This document shows, piece by piece, positions 17,813 through 27,199 of a stretch of 64,000 bases of DNA (positions are counted from its first letter, which is position 1; the number at the start of each line of letters is the position of its first letter). Under the pieces are notes generated by a model, which did no database searches, had not been told where the DNA came from, and saw only the letters and a program-made list of their open reading frames with translations. Made by a program: the position numbers and the translations under genes. Origin of the DNA: Gammaproteobacteria bacterium UBA7310 (GTDB lineage Bacteria > Pseudomonadota > Gammaproteobacteria > Pseudomonadales > Ketobacteraceae); NCBI GenBank assembly GCA_002471665.1, contig DKQK01000040.1, positions 310,001 through 374,000 of the forward strand, given 5' to 3'.

Positions 17813-19432
17813 ATGAATTGGCTTAACCGGATCTCCATCAAGTACAAATTGTTATTGATTCCGCTGGTGGGAGTATTGGGGTTCGGCGCCAATCTGGTGT
17901 TCAATGTCTCAGTGAACACTGAAACCAGCGAAAGCCTGGAATCGGTTCGTGACCGTTATTATCCCATCCTGGAAAAGGCCAATGGCATGATTGTGTTGTT
18001 GGACCGAACCAATGAAACATTGAATTCAGCGGTGAGCGCCGGTGAAATAGAAATGGTGGCCTCAGCCGATGAAAATGCAGAGCAAATGCGTTCGTTTTTG
18101 ACTGAGATTTATGATCTTGAGCCTAATCGCAAGGGGGAAGTGGAAGATCTGAAAGTTAAATTCAATCGTTATTACTCCTCAGCCCGATCATTATCTGAAG
18201 GTATGATTTCCGGCAACATCGATTTCTCCCAGCTCAATGACAAAGTGGCGGAAATGGGGGAATTGCAGAAACAGCTCAAGAACGACCTGCAAAATTTCCG
18301 CGACCAAAGTCATGCACTGTTTGCGTCAAATATTTCTGATTCCATTGCAAAGGCGAAAGATGCGCTTACCGTAGGAGCCGTTATTGCGGCCGTCATCACC
18401 ATTGTGCTGGTTGCTGTGGCGATGTACATTACGGCGTCGGTCACGGCAAACATTTCCCGCATCGTCAGCTCGCTGAAGGAAATTGCCAGTGGTGAGGGCG
18501 ATCTTACCAAACGTATCCGCCAGACCTCGGAGGACGAGTTCGGTGAATTGGTCTTTTGGTTTAATTCATTCATCGAGAAACTGCAGAGCATTATCAAGGA
18601 CGTAGTGGAAAGTATTGAGCCACTGACATCCACCAGCCGTGAGCTGGGTACATTGGCCCATGAGAGTGAAAACGTATCCAGTGAGCAGCTGGAATCCACG
18701 GTCAGTGTCAATCGCTCCATGAATGAAATGTTTCAGAGTCTGAATGAAAATGCGTCCAACACGTCCAACGCGGCCGAGGCAGCTTCCTATGCCAACGAAC
18801 AGGCCAAGACCGGCCACGGCATTGTAAAAGACACCATTCAAACCATCAATGAACTGGCACAGGAAGTGGCGAAAGCCGGTGAAACCATCCATCAGTTGGA
18901 GTCGGATACGGCGAATGTGGGCGCAATATTGGACGTCATACAGGGCATAGCATCCCAGACCAACTTATTGGCCTTGAACGCTGCGATCGAAGCTGCCCGG
19001 GCGGGTGAACATGGGCGCGGCTTTGCTGTGGTGGCCGATGAGGTGCGAACACTGGCGTCCCGTACTCAGGAGTCAACCGAAGAAATCCATTCCGTCATCG
19101 ATCAACTGCAGAAAACCGCACGGGTGATTTCTGAGGTGATGGCTGCAGGCCAGAGCAAGGCGGAGCAGAGCGTTTCACAAGCCGGTGATGCCGGTAACTC
19201 ACTTGAGGCGATTACCACCCGTGTTGAGCAAATCAACGTGATGAACACCCAGATTGCCTCGGCGACGGAAGAGCAACAGCAGACTTCACACTTTATTCAG
19301 CAGGCAATCGACGAAATCAGTCAATCGGCCCAGCTGGCTGCGGAGGGGTCTGCGAAAGTGGCGTCATCCACGGAGCAGTTGCAAAGCGTAACCCAGCGAC
19401 TGGAAACCGTAGCGCGTCAATTCAAGGTTTGA
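17813..19432 (+). CDS. Methyl-accepting chemotaxis protein
   Basis: 539 aa from ATG 17813; GGGAG lies 8 bases upstream, and the frame opens at 17789. TM1 near residues 10-32; a periplasmic helical sensor of about 150 residues without a recognised ligand motif; TM2 (AVIAAVITIVLVAVAMYITA) near 185; HAMP; then the signalling domain with hairpin tip LNAAIEAARAGEHGRGFAVVADEVRTLASRT split over its core. It should pair with CheA/CheW, which are not in the window. No C-terminal CheR-tether pentapeptide is seen. Its stop abuts the convergent ybiB stop at a shared TGATCA. Confidence 0.9.
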   Translation: MNWLNRISIKYKLLLIPLVGVLGFGANLVFNVSVNTETSESLESVRDRYYPILEKANGMIVLLDRTNETLNSAVSAGEIEMVASADENAEQMRSFLTEIYDLEPNRKGEVEDLKVKFNRYYSSARSLSEGMISGNIDFSQLNDKVAEMGELQKQLKNDLQNFRDQSHALFASNISDSIAKAKDALTVGAVIAAVITIVLVAVAMYITASVTANISRIVSSLKEIASGEGDLTKRIRQTSEDEFGELVFWFNSFIEKLQSIIKDVVESIEPLTSTSRELGTLAHESENVSSEQLESTVSVNRSMNEMFQSLNENASNTSNAAEAASYANEQAKTGHGIVKDTIQTINELAQEVAKAGETIHQLESDTANVGAILDVIQGIASQTNLLALNAAIEAARAGEHGRGFAVVADEVRTLASRTQESTEEIHSVIDQLQKTARVISEVMAAGQSKAEQSVSQAGDAGNSLEAITTRVEQINVMNTQIASATEEQQQTSHFIQQAIDEISQSAQLAAEGSAKVASSTEQLQSVTQRLETVARQFKV

Positions 19433-20452
19433 TCACAGCAGGCTTTTGTTGCGTCCGGACCAAAGGTCCTGCGCCAGTTCTGTAGCGGAAACCTGGTTAT
19501 TGGCTTCACCCAACAATTTAAGGGCAATGGCGGTGGTGCCCACCACCGCGGCCTCACCGTATTCATGCCGTTTGGCTCCCTGCCAGACTGCAACAAACTG
19601 CCCGAGATCCAGCTCGGTTTCTTTCACGTGCCGCTTGCTGAACATTGGTTGCCAGATTTCTTCTGACAGCTCTCCGTCGCGTACCGATTGCACCAGACAT
19701 TCACTATCAGGATTGCGTTCGATCTCACCGGCTTCACCCTTGATCACATCCACTTTTTCGTAACCCAAAGCCTGGGCTGCCAGCTGGTGTACCGGGCGGT
19801 AGCCGGGGTGAAATATGCCCTGAATGACGGCAGGGGCGTTGCAGGGATTTAGTAGTCGTGACAGTGTGTGGACCGGTGAACGTAAGCCCATGATGTTGCG
19901 CAGTTCGATAATTCGATGCAGGGTCGGGCAGAGAGAAGCCAGGGGAAAATAGGTGAAATGGTGCTGCTCCAGCTGTGAGGCACAATCTGACCAGGAGTGA
20001 GCGACACCCATGCCCAATTCCCGCAGCACATCTTCTGTATAGACGCGATCAATGGTGTGCCCGCTGGCGCCGTGGATGAACACCCGGTGGCCCCGCTCGG
20101 CCAATAGCAAGATGCTGAACAAATACCAGGGAAGGTGGCGGCGCTTACCCGCATAGGACGACCAATCCAGATCCACAGCCATGTTCTGTTGCGGTGTAAT
20201 CGACTCACGTACTGCTCTCACAAAGCCCAGCAGTTCTTCCGGGCTTTCCTCCTTCACCCGCAGCAGCATCAGGAACGCTCCCAATTGCACATCTTCCACC
20301 TGTCCCGCCATGATCATGCTCATGGCATCATAGGCTTCTGCCTCCGTTAAGGATCGGGAGCCTTTTTTTCCCTTGCCCAGGACACGAACGTATTGGGCAA
20401 ACGGGTGCTCATGAGAAGGCGGTATGCTGGTCTTCATGGTGGATGTGGTCAT
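19433..20452 (-). CDS. ybiB: TrpD2-type glycosyl/phosphoribosyltransferase fold protein YbiB
   Basis: 339 aa from ATG 20452; the frame extends to 20569 but that part overlaps tusE and is not conserved-looking. It resembles the anthranilate phosphoribosyltransferase fold: GKGKKGSRSLTEAEAYDAM near the N-terminus and HGASGHTIDRVYTEDVLRELG in the middle, where true TrpD has its substrate loops. E. coli YbiB (TrpD2) binds nucleic acid and lacks anthranilate transferase activity, so a tryptophan role is not claimed. It lies directly behind tusE and probably in that operon. Confidence 0.8.
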   Translation of the reverse strand: MTTSTMKTSIPPSHEHPFAQYVRVLGKGKKGSRSLTEAEAYDAMSMIMAGQVEDVQLGAFLMLLRVKEESPEELLGFVRAVRESITPQQNMAVDLDWSSYAGKRRHLPWYLFSILLLAERGHRVFIHGASGHTIDRVYTEDVLRELGMGVAHSWSDCASQLEQHHFTYFPLASLCPTLHRIIELRNIMGLRSPVHTLSRLLNPCNAPAVIQGIFHPGYRPVHQLAAQALGYEKVDVIKGEAGEIERNPDSECLVQSVRDGELSEEIWQPMFSKRHVKETELDLGQFVAVWQGAKRHEYGEAAVVGTTAIALKLLGEANNQVSATELAQDLWSGRNKSLL

Positions 20453-20462
20453 GGTATGGCTA

Positions 20463-20798
20463 CTACAGGCAGTTGGTTGGGCGCGGCAAGCCGGCGATTT
20501 TTGCCGCGATCTTGGCTGGGCTTCCGGGAAACAGTTGCAGCAGATAGAGGCTGTTTCCCTTATCCTCACCCAGGGTTTGTTTCACATACTTTACCAGTAT
20601 TCGCATGGCAGGAGAATGTTCAAATTCCTGGTGGAAGCGCTGCAGCAGTGTGACGATTTCCCAGTGGGCGGCAGACATTTCAATGCCTTCTGCTTCGGCA
20701 ATGGCAGTGGCTATGGTTTCATCCCAGTCAGACAGGTTGATGAGATAGCCTTCCTTGTCCACGGCGATGGACAGGTTATTGACGCGCAAGGTACCCAC
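20463..20798 (-). CDS. tusE: TusE/DsrC family sulfur carrier
   Basis: 111 aa. The last sulfur carrier in the tRNA 2-thiouridine relay: it takes persulfide from TusD and passes it to MnmA. The family C-terminal arm is present, with the active Cys as the next-to-last residue (PRPTNCL). WDETIATAIAEAEGIEMSAAHWEIV is a typical DsrC block. tusE follows tusD-tusC-tusB in the same direction; ybiB follows it. Confidence 0.93.
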   Translation of the reverse strand: MGTLRVNNLSIAVDKEGYLINLSDWDETIATAIAEAEGIEMSAAHWEIVTLLQRFHQEFEHSPAMRILVKYVKQTLGEDKGNSLYLLQLFPGSPAKIAAKIAGLPRPTNCL

Positions 20799-20839
20799 CT
20801 CAACAGCTCCTCTGCAGGCAATGGCTGCGAATTGTTAAC

Positions 20840-21127
20840 TCACAACCAACTGAGCGTTTTTTCATGTTGGGTCACCAGTTCCACAAAGTCTGTGTAATTG
20901 ACGGTCGTCGCCTTACTTGAGTCCGGGGTCAGGCCTCTGGCGGCGCAGTCCTCTTGCAGTGCGAAGAGCTTCTGCGCCGAGGGTAATGAGTGAGCTGAAG
21001 CCGGCAGGGCGAGGGTGTAAACGCCATCCTCGATCAGAATCAGGCTGTCGCTGGGCCCCATTGCACGCAAGCACAATTGCAGAGCGGTGTTGTCAGCAGG
21101 GCTTTTGTTAACGATATGCAAAATCAT
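20840..21127 (-). CDS. tusB: TusB/DsrH family sulfurtransferase subunit
   Basis: 95 aa. The small subunit of the TusBCD heterohexamer that passes sulfur from TusA toward TusE. Recognised by the N-terminus MILHIVNKSP, the SLILIEDGVYTLA strand-loop and VNYTDFVELVTQHEKTLSW, together with the position between tusC (4 bases away) and tusE. Divergent family, so the call leans on context. Confidence 0.88.
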   Translation of the reverse strand: MILHIVNKSPADNTALQLCLRAMGPSDSLILIEDGVYTLALPASAHSLPSAQKLFALQEDCAARGLTPDSSKATTVNYTDFVELVTQHEKTLSWL

Positions 21128-21131
21128 GGTA

Positions 21132-21488
21132 TTAAAACGTCAGCAAGTGATCAAAGTCGGCGAGTACTGTGGGGATTTTGCTTCTGGGAATAATCGAAGC
21201 CTGGATCATCAGGTCACCAGATGATAGCCCACGTTCTACAAGATCCTCCTCACAGACATAAACATTGGAGATCTCATAAAGTTCCAGCGCTTGGAAAATC
21301 GGGCCCGTGCGCTTGTGGGATTGAGGCGCCGGGTTCTGGCCATCCTTGATCTGGAAGACTCCGTCGCCAATAAATAACAGGCCCACATCAACACCGAAGG
21401 CCGCACTGGCCAGGGCAGCATCGAGGGATTCTTTTGTGGCCTGGGAGGAGTAGGGTGGTTTGGTATTTATAAAAAGACTGGAGCGCAT
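21132..21488 (-). CDS. tusC: TusC/DsrF family sulfurtransferase subunit
   Basis: 118 aa, DsrE/F fold. It contains ESLDAALASAAFGVDVGLLFIGDGVFQI and KRTGPIFQALELYEISNVYVC, the core of TusC. It builds the TusBCD complex with its neighbours. It starts 51 bases after the tusD stop and ends 4 bases before tusB. Confidence 0.92.
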   Translation of the reverse strand: MRSSLFINTKPPYSSQATKESLDAALASAAFGVDVGLLFIGDGVFQIKDGQNPAPQSHKRTGPIFQALELYEISNVYVCEEDLVERGLSSGDLMIQASIIPRSKIPTVLADFDHLLTF

Positions 21489-21539
21489 GGTTCGGGAACA
21501 TCCTTCTCAGCGGTGTTTTGATTTGCCTGGCCTTGCCTG

Positions 21540-21932
21540 TCAGGCCCCGAAAGTAATTAGGCGTTCAGACTCCAGGCCTGCTTCCACCAGTTGCCCCAAA
21601 CCCGACAGTACGAACCCCGGTGCCAGATTGGAGGCGGATTTTTCATAGCGTGCCGCCTCGGAGGCATTGATGATACCACGGCGCAGGCAGGCTGAGATGC
21701 AAACCACCAGCTCCACACTGTGGCTTTCATTCAACTCGTTCCACGCAGAATACAAGTTGATTTCATCTTGAGGCGGGCTGGCCAGCTCGGTACCGGTCAG
21801 CACACCGTCTCCCGAGAAAAATACTCGTTTGATCCGATGTTCCGCTGCGATGGCGGCCTGGCAGAAACGCAGGGCGGAAAGGTTGCCCTGGTGGCTGTAG
21901 GGCGCAGCGAGCACGTGCACGGTGAAGATCAT
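21540..21932 (-). CDS. tusD: TusD/DsrE family sulfurtransferase subunit
   Basis: 130 aa. The catalytic subunit of TusBCD. The block VELVVCISACLRRGI (near residue 75-90) carries the cysteine that receives sulfur from TusA; GVLTGTEL and SHQGNLSALRFCQAAIA fit the DsrE fold. First gene of the tusDCBE-ybiB operon; the 190-base gap to tRNA-Ser should contain its promoter. Confidence 0.93.
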   Translation of the reverse strand: MIFTVHVLAAPYSHQGNLSALRFCQAAIAAEHRIKRVFFSGDGVLTGTELASPPQDEINLYSAWNELNESHSVELVVCISACLRRGIINASEAARYEKSASNLAPGFVLSGLGQLVEAGLESERLITFGA

Positions 21933-22078
21933 GGCTGATACGAATCTCGGGGATACGGGTTCTGTGCCATAATAGGGGGCACAGCGCTGAAATCAAGAGT
22001 CTATAACATGCCAACGGTGGTGGAATTTGTAAAGTTGGGTGATGGAGCTGCCCGATTGGGGCTTAATGAAAGTTTTCC

Positions 22079-22107
22079 TTCACAGAATCATAGGTTTGCG
22101 CTATTAT
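22079..22107 (+). promoter_or_regulatory. Sigma-70 promoter of tRNA-Ser
   Basis: TTCACA (22079-22084) and TATTAT (22102-22107) are separated by 17 bases and end 15 bases before the tRNA 5' end. Five of six bases match the consensus in each box. Confidence 0.75.
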
Positions 22108-22122
22108 TTGCGCCTCTTCACT

Positions 22123-22213
22123 GGTGAGCTGGCTGAGTGGTTGAAAGCAGCGGTCTTGAAAACCGCCGTGGGTTAATAGCCCACCCGGGGTTCGAATCCC
22201 TGGCTCACCGCCA
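22123..22213 (+). tRNA. serT: tRNA-Ser (anticodon UGA)
   Basis: 91 bases including an encoded CCA. The acceptor stem is GGTGAGC / GCTCACC with discriminator G, the D-arm GGCTGAGTGG, the anticodon loop CTTGAAA (anticodon TGA), a long variable arm as required for tRNA-Ser, and the T-loop GTTCGAATCC. It reads UCA and related codons. Confidence 0.97.
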
Positions 22214-22379
22214 TTTTTCCCATCTCATTGTCGCCACACCCATATTGTCTATACTTGATACAGGTTTCCCGCATTGTTGACGGGATGTTTGTTTGCTCGC
22301 TAAGTATCTGGCCAAACTGACATTTACAGAGTCTATTGTAAGTTGCCTGGCCACATGGGTGCATGGATCTCCAGATAGT

Positions 22380-24473
22380 ATGACCCGCAACTCTTTTGCT
22401 GGCCGATTAAGGCTTGCCTGCGTCCTTTGTTTGCTTGGCTACTTTGGCGGTACAGCACAGGCTGCCGGCGTATTGAGTTTGGATCCGGCTGCCGCGCGTT
22501 ATTCCCTTGATCCCTTTGTTGATTATGTCCTTGATGAGGGATGGCAGTTTTCGGAATTTCGCGACCTTGAACCCTCCCTTACTTTTTCCCGCAGCGAGAG
22601 TGGCGCGCTCACTTTCGGCTATGTCAACGCGTCTTACTGGTTGCGGCTTCAGGTGGTCAATCCTGATGCGGTCGGTCGGCGCTGGATTCTGGAGTTGTCC
22701 GGCCTGAGCCGGGCAGTGGACCGGATTGAAGCCTACATCCCTGATCGGGAGGGAACTTATCGGCGGCATCTCTCCGGTGACTCAGTGCCATTCAATCAGC
22801 GTACCATTCCCCATCACAGCGTTCTATTTGCAGTCGAGTTGCCGGCCGCGCAGCCGCGCACGTTGTATCTGAAGGTGACAACCAATGGCACCCTTCAGTT
22901 GCCCATGACGTTGTGGGAGGCCGACGCCTATATCGCCTCTGAGCACCACGATACGCTGCTGGAGGGAATGTTCTATGGCATTCTGGCGATCATGCTGTTT
23001 TATAACGGCTTTATTTATTGGTCGGTGAAGGATCACAGTTACCTGTTTTATGTCTGCTATTTGGTCTGTGTGCTGGGGTTTGCCTTGTCCATCAAGGGGG
23101 TGGGTTATGAATATTTCTGGCCGGAGCAACCCGCCTGGAATAATAAGAGCAACCTGGTGTTTGCGATGGTGGGAATACTGTTTGTATTGCTGTTTGCCCG
23201 TAGCTTTCTCAAAACCGCCATATACACGCCCAGGGTTCACCAGGCCATAGGGCTGTTAATGGCGACCGCACTGCTGAGTGCTTTGGGTGTCCTGTTTTTA
23301 AGTCATTACCATGCGGCGTCAATATTGTCAGTCCAGTATTCGGTGTCTGTCTTGGTGGTGATCCTGGCCGCCTCACTGGCGTTGAAAAGGGGATTCACCG
23401 CGGCCCGCTACTACCTGTTGGCGTGGTTAAGTGTTTTATTGTCCATTCTGTTATGGGTGTTGAACAGTGCCAATATGATCACCTCTTATTGGGTGGGGGG
23501 CTATTTGTTCCAGATTGGCACGACATTGCAGGTGCTGCTGTTTTCATTTGCACTGGCGGATCGAATCAATCTGATGCGCAGTGAGCGGGAGGCAGCGCTC
23601 AAACTCCAGCTGGCCCACTCGCGACGCCTGGTGTCCATGTCTGAAATGTTTGAACGCTTTGTACCGAAGCAGTTTCTCACCAAAATTGCCCGCTCTGGTA
23701 TTGAGAACATTGAGCTGGGTAGGGCGGATGTGGCTGAGGTCTCTATTTTGTTTGCCGATGTGCGTGGCTTTACCGCGATGTCTGAATCGCTGCAGCCGCA
23801 GGAGTTACTGAATTTTCTCAACGCCTACCTGCAGAGGATCGACAAGGTCATTCACGATCATGATGGCTTCATTGACAAATTCATCGGGGATGGCGTCATG
23901 GCGCTGTTTGAAAGTGAGCAAACTCAGCTCGGCGCACTGAATGCGGTGCAGGCCGCCATTCAAATGCAGAAGACTGTAGAGATTTACAACCAGCATCGCG
24001 CCAACAGCGGGTACCCGCCAATCAGGATAGGCGTGGGGGTCAATACCGGTGAAGTGGTATACGGAACCGTCGGTTCCCAGGATCGCATGGATTCCACGGT
24101 ACTGGGGGATAACGTCAACGTGGCAGCCCGGTTGCAGGATCTGACCAAGGTGCTGCAGGCCAGGGTGGTGATCTCGGAGCACACGCTGGAAGTGGTGGGT
24201 AAGGGGCACGGCCTGATTGTGCGCGAAGTGGGCGATGTCCGGGTACGGGGGCGCCGGGAGCCGGTGCATATTTATGAAGTACTGAACGCGGATACAGAGC
24301 AGGACAAGGCGGCCAAACTGCATACTCTCAGCAACTATCGCCTGGCCTATGAAAATTATCGCAACGGCCGCTGGCGGGAGGCTGAGGCCTTATGGGTCAG
24401 CTGCCTTGAGCTGCACCCCAGTGACACCGTTGTCCAGTATTTGATTGCACAGTGTCGAACCAAACTAAGCTAG
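22380..24473 (+). CDS. Membrane class III adenylate/guanylate cyclase with 7TMR-DISM sensor
   Basis: 697 aa from ATG 22380, chosen because it gives a good signal peptide (to AQAAG); the frame opens at 22293. A periplasmic 7TMR-DISM extracellular domain (residues about 40-185, with SYWLRLQVVNP), seven membrane helices (about 190-395), a short coiled linker, then a class III cyclase domain. Both metal-binding aspartates are visible in FADVRGFTAMSE and IDKFIGDGVMALF, and the transition-state region GDNVNVAARLQ is intact. The Lys in IDKFIGD favours ATP as substrate, so cAMP is likely. Ligand unknown. Confidence 0.88.
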   Translation: MTRNSFAGRLRLACVLCLLGYFGGTAQAAGVLSLDPAAARYSLDPFVDYVLDEGWQFSEFRDLEPSLTFSRSESGALTFGYVNASYWLRLQVVNPDAVGRRWILELSGLSRAVDRIEAYIPDREGTYRRHLSGDSVPFNQRTIPHHSVLFAVELPAAQPRTLYLKVTTNGTLQLPMTLWEADAYIASEHHDTLLEGMFYGILAIMLFYNGFIYWSVKDHSYLFYVCYLVCVLGFALSIKGVGYEYFWPEQPAWNNKSNLVFAMVGILFVLLFARSFLKTAIYTPRVHQAIGLLMATALLSALGVLFLSHYHAASILSVQYSVSVLVVILAASLALKRGFTAARYYLLAWLSVLLSILLWVLNSANMITSYWVGGYLFQIGTTLQVLLFSFALADRINLMRSEREAALKLQLAHSRRLVSMSEMFERFVPKQFLTKIARSGIENIELGRADVAEVSILFADVRGFTAMSESLQPQELLNFLNAYLQRIDKVIHDHDGFIDKFIGDGVMALFESEQTQLGALNAVQAAIQMQKTVEIYNQHRANSGYPPIRIGVGVNTGEVVYGTVGSQDRMDSTVLGDNVNVAARLQDLTKVLQARVVISEHTLEVVGKGHGLIVREVGDVRVRGRREPVHIYEVLNADTEQDKAAKLHTLSNYRLAYENYRNGRWREAEALWVSCLELHPSDTVVQYLIAQCRTKLS

Positions 24474-24702
24474 TTGCCCGGGCAGGCGCCCACTTGCGCC
24501 ACTTGCAAAATATGGCCACTGGGGTTGTGACATTTTCACTAATCCGGGCTCCACATTCTGGATATCATCTGTATATACCAATCTACTTGTGCCGGCGATT
24601 TGCCAGAGCATGACCATTCGGCAGTGAATGAAATTTAGATTACAATTGAACAAGGAATACCGGTGAGGGATACCGGATCACGTTGGTGCGCGGGGTTAGT
24701 TT

Positions 24703-25356
24703 GTGATTAAGGTATTTATCGTTGACGATCATGACCTGGTAAGGACCGGGATTTCCAGGATGTTGGCCGATGTGGCGGGAATTAAAGTGGTGGGGGAAGC
24801 CGCCAGTGGGGAGGATGCCCTCAAACTGGTCAGGGATTTAGGCCCTGATGTGGTGCTGATGGATGCCAAAATGCCGGGGATCGGCGGCCTGGAAGCCACT
24901 CGAAAACTCTTGCGCAACAACGCCGATGTGCGTGTTATTGCCGTTACCGCCTGCGGCGAGGAGCCGTTTCCTTCCCGCTTTCTGCAGGCAGGTGCGTCAG
25001 GCTATCTGACCAAGGGGGCTGCCATGGACGAGATGGTTAAGGCTATCCGCCTTGTTCATTCCGGGCAGCGTTACATCTCGCCGGATGTGGCCCAGGAGCT
25101 GGCCTTGAAACCGTTCCGTCAAGATTCGGCTTCACCCTTTGACCAGCTTTCCGAGCGCGAAATGCAGATTGCCATGATGATCGTTAATTGTCAGAAGGTG
25201 CAGGAAATTTCCGACAAGCTGTTTCTGAGCCCGAAAACGGTCAATAGTTACCGTTATCGTCTGTTTGAGAAGCTGGGCATCAATAGCGATGTGGAATTGA
25301 CGCTGCTGGCTGTTCGCCATGGAATGCTCGATGTAGAATCTCTGCCCAACAATTAG
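24703..25356 (+). CDS. gacA: GacA/UvrY family response regulator
   Basis: 217 aa, GTG start. Receiver domain with acidic pocket VDDHD and phosphorylation site Asp54 (VVLMDAKMPG); C-terminal LuxR helix-turn-helix with LSEREMQIAMMIV and LSPKTVNSYRYRLFEKL. In gammaproteobacteria the GacS-GacA system turns on CsrB/RsmY-type small RNAs that free targets from CsrA/RsmA, including biofilm genes. Followed by uvrC and pgsA, the classic gacA-uvrC-pgsA order. The partner kinase gacS is not in the window. Confidence 0.95.
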   Translation: MIKVFIVDDHDLVRTGISRMLADVAGIKVVGEAASGEDALKLVRDLGPDVVLMDAKMPGIGGLEATRKLLRNNADVRVIAVTACGEEPFPSRFLQAGASGYLTKGAAMDEMVKAIRLVHSGQRYISPDVAQELALKPFRQDSASPFDQLSEREMQIAMMIVNCQKVQEISDKLFLSPKTVNSYRYRLFEKLGINSDVELTLLAVRHGMLDVESLPNN

Positions 25357-25369
25357 TTGAGGCACAATC

Positions 25370-27184
25370 ATTAATATAGACGCTTTCCTAAAATCACTGA
25401 CCACCCATCCCGGCGTGTACCGCATGATCGGGGCTGATGATCAGGTTTTGTATGTCGGTAAGGCAAAGAATCTGAAAAACCGTGTCAGCTCCTATTTTCG
25501 CGGTCGCCAACAGAGCCCCAAGACAGTGGCGTTGGTGGAGAAAATCGAGCGCATAGAGGTGACGGTTACCAATAGCGAAACCGAAGCTTTGCTGCTTGAA
25601 CAGACTCTGATCAAGAGCCTGAAACCCCCTTTCAATATCCTGCTGCGGGATGATAAATCTTATCCTTATATCTACCTGTCGCAGCAGGATTTCCCCCGCT
25701 TGGCCTATTATCGGGGATCAAAGAAGCTTCCTGGCCGGTTTTTTGGCCCCTATCCCAGTGCCGCGGCGGTTCGTGAGACTCTGAATCTCCTGCAGAAGAT
25801 ATTCAATGTGCGTCAGTGCGAGGACAGTTTCTATCGAAACCGCTCCCGGCCTTGTCTTCAGCATCAAATTGAACGCTGTAAGGCACCCTGTGTCGGCCTG
25901 GTGTCGGAAGAGGAATACGCTGAAGACGTACGTCATACGATTATGTTTCTGGAAGGCAAGAGCAGCGAGGTACGCAAGGAATTAACGGCATCAATGGAGG
26001 CAGCGGCAGCCGAGCTGCAATTTGAACGTGCCGCCCAGTTTCGCGATCAACTGGAAGCACTGACCCACGTTCAATCCCAGCAGTTCGTTGAGACCGAAGC
26101 GGGTAACGCCGACGTGTTCGCGGTAGCGGTCCGGTCTGCAATGGCCTGTGTGCAGGTGGTCTATGTCCGTGGCGGGCGTGTGATGGGCAATAAGACCTAT
26201 TATCCTGTGCTGAAGGCGGATCAGAGCACTGCGGAGATACTGGATGAATTTGTTCCACAGTACTATCTGGGGGGGCAGGGCGGCCGAGATATGCCCCAGG
26301 TAATCATCGTGGCTGAACCCTTTGAATCACAAGATGCCCTGGTAGAAGCACTGCAACAGCAGTACCAGGTGAGCCTGTCCGTCAGCAGTAACGTGCGTAC
26401 TGCACGGCGCGGCTGGCTGCGCCTGGCGCAAACCAATGCCGAGCAGTATCTGTCCAGTCACTTGGCAAATCGTGAGAACCTGTATAAGCGTTTTGAGGCA
26501 TTGCGGGACGCACTGTCATTGGATGAGATTCCTCAGCGTCTGGAGTGTTTTGATATTTCCCACACCCAGGGTGAACAAACCGTCGCCAGTTGCGTTGTGT
26601 TTGAACACAATGGACCGGTTAGGAACCAGTATCGACGGTTCAACATCGAGGGTGTTACTGCCGGTGATGACTATGCTGCAATGGAACAAGCGTTGACCCG
26701 CCGTTACACCCGTCTCAAAAAAGGGGAAGCCAAGTTGCCTGATATTCTCATCGTGGATGGTGGTAAGGGGCAGTTGAAGCAGGCACGGCGCGTGTTATCC
26801 GATCTGCAGGTGCAGGGTGTGCTGTTGCTGGGTATTGCGAAAGGGGAAACCCGCAAACCCGGCCTGGAAACACTGTTTCTTGAGGACACTGGTGCCGGAT
26901 TCGAATTGGAGCGTGATTCCCCGGCCTTACACCTGCTTCAGCACATTCGGGATGAATCCCATCGGTTTGCCATCATGGGGCATCGGCAGCAGCGGGACCG
27001 CAAGCGGACCCGGTCTGTTTTGGAGGATATTCCGGGAGTTGGTCCCAAGCGCAGAAAAGAGTTACTAACCCACTTTGGCGGGATGCAGGGGTTGGCCCGG
27101 GCAAGCCAGCAAGAGATCGAAAATGTGGCCGGCATAAACAAGAAAATTGCAGAAGACGTTTATGCGGCGCTTCACAATGTTTAG
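25370..27184 (+). CDS. uvrC: Excinuclease ABC subunit C, with a non-canonical start
   Basis: 604 aa if translation begins at ATT 25370. It makes both incisions in nucleotide excision repair. The GIY-YIG nuclease domain (GVYRM...VLYVGKAKNLKNRVSSYF), the UvrB-binding UVR segment (AAELQFERAAQFRDQLEAL), the RNase H-like nuclease with DILIVDGGKGQL, and the C-terminal helix-hairpin-helix pair are all present. The first ATG/GTG/TTG in frame is GTG 25415, which would cut into the GVY motif. The frame is open only back to 25361, after a TGA. GAGG at 25359-25362 is well placed for the ATT. Reads straight on from gacA. Confidence 0.93.
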   Translation: MNIDAFLKSLTTHPGVYRMIGADDQVLYVGKAKNLKNRVSSYFRGRQQSPKTVALVEKIERIEVTVTNSETEALLLEQTLIKSLKPPFNILLRDDKSYPYIYLSQQDFPRLAYYRGSKKLPGRFFGPYPSAAAVRETLNLLQKIFNVRQCEDSFYRNRSRPCLQHQIERCKAPCVGLVSEEEYAEDVRHTIMFLEGKSSEVRKELTASMEAAAAELQFERAAQFRDQLEALTHVQSQQFVETEAGNADVFAVAVRSAMACVQVVYVRGGRVMGNKTYYPVLKADQSTAEILDEFVPQYYLGGQGGRDMPQVIIVAEPFESQDALVEALQQQYQVSLSVSSNVRTARRGWLRLAQTNAEQYLSSHLANRENLYKRFEALRDALSLDEIPQRLECFDISHTQGEQTVASCVVFEHNGPVRNQYRRFNIEGVTAGDDYAAMEQALTRRYTRLKKGEAKLPDILIVDGGKGQLKQARRVLSDLQVQGVLLLGIAKGETRKPGLETLFLEDTGAGFELERDSPALHLLQHIRDESHRFAIMGHRQQRDRKRTRSVLEDIPGVGPKRRKELLTHFGGMQGLARASQQEIENVAGINKKIAEDVYAALHNV

Positions 27185-27199
27185 AATGCTGGGTTCATC

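Noticed and set aside
24526..24540. CRP-like site TGTGA-N5-TCACT before gacA
   Set aside because: Spacing is 5, not the 6 that CRP needs, and no other support was found.
24568..24586. LexA-like CTGTATATA sequence before gacA-uvrC
   Set aside because: Only one half-site (CTGT) fits; the matching ACAG is absent.
25415..27184. uvrC starting at GTG 25415
   Set aside because: That would remove the first half of the GIY-YIG motif and about 15 conserved residues.
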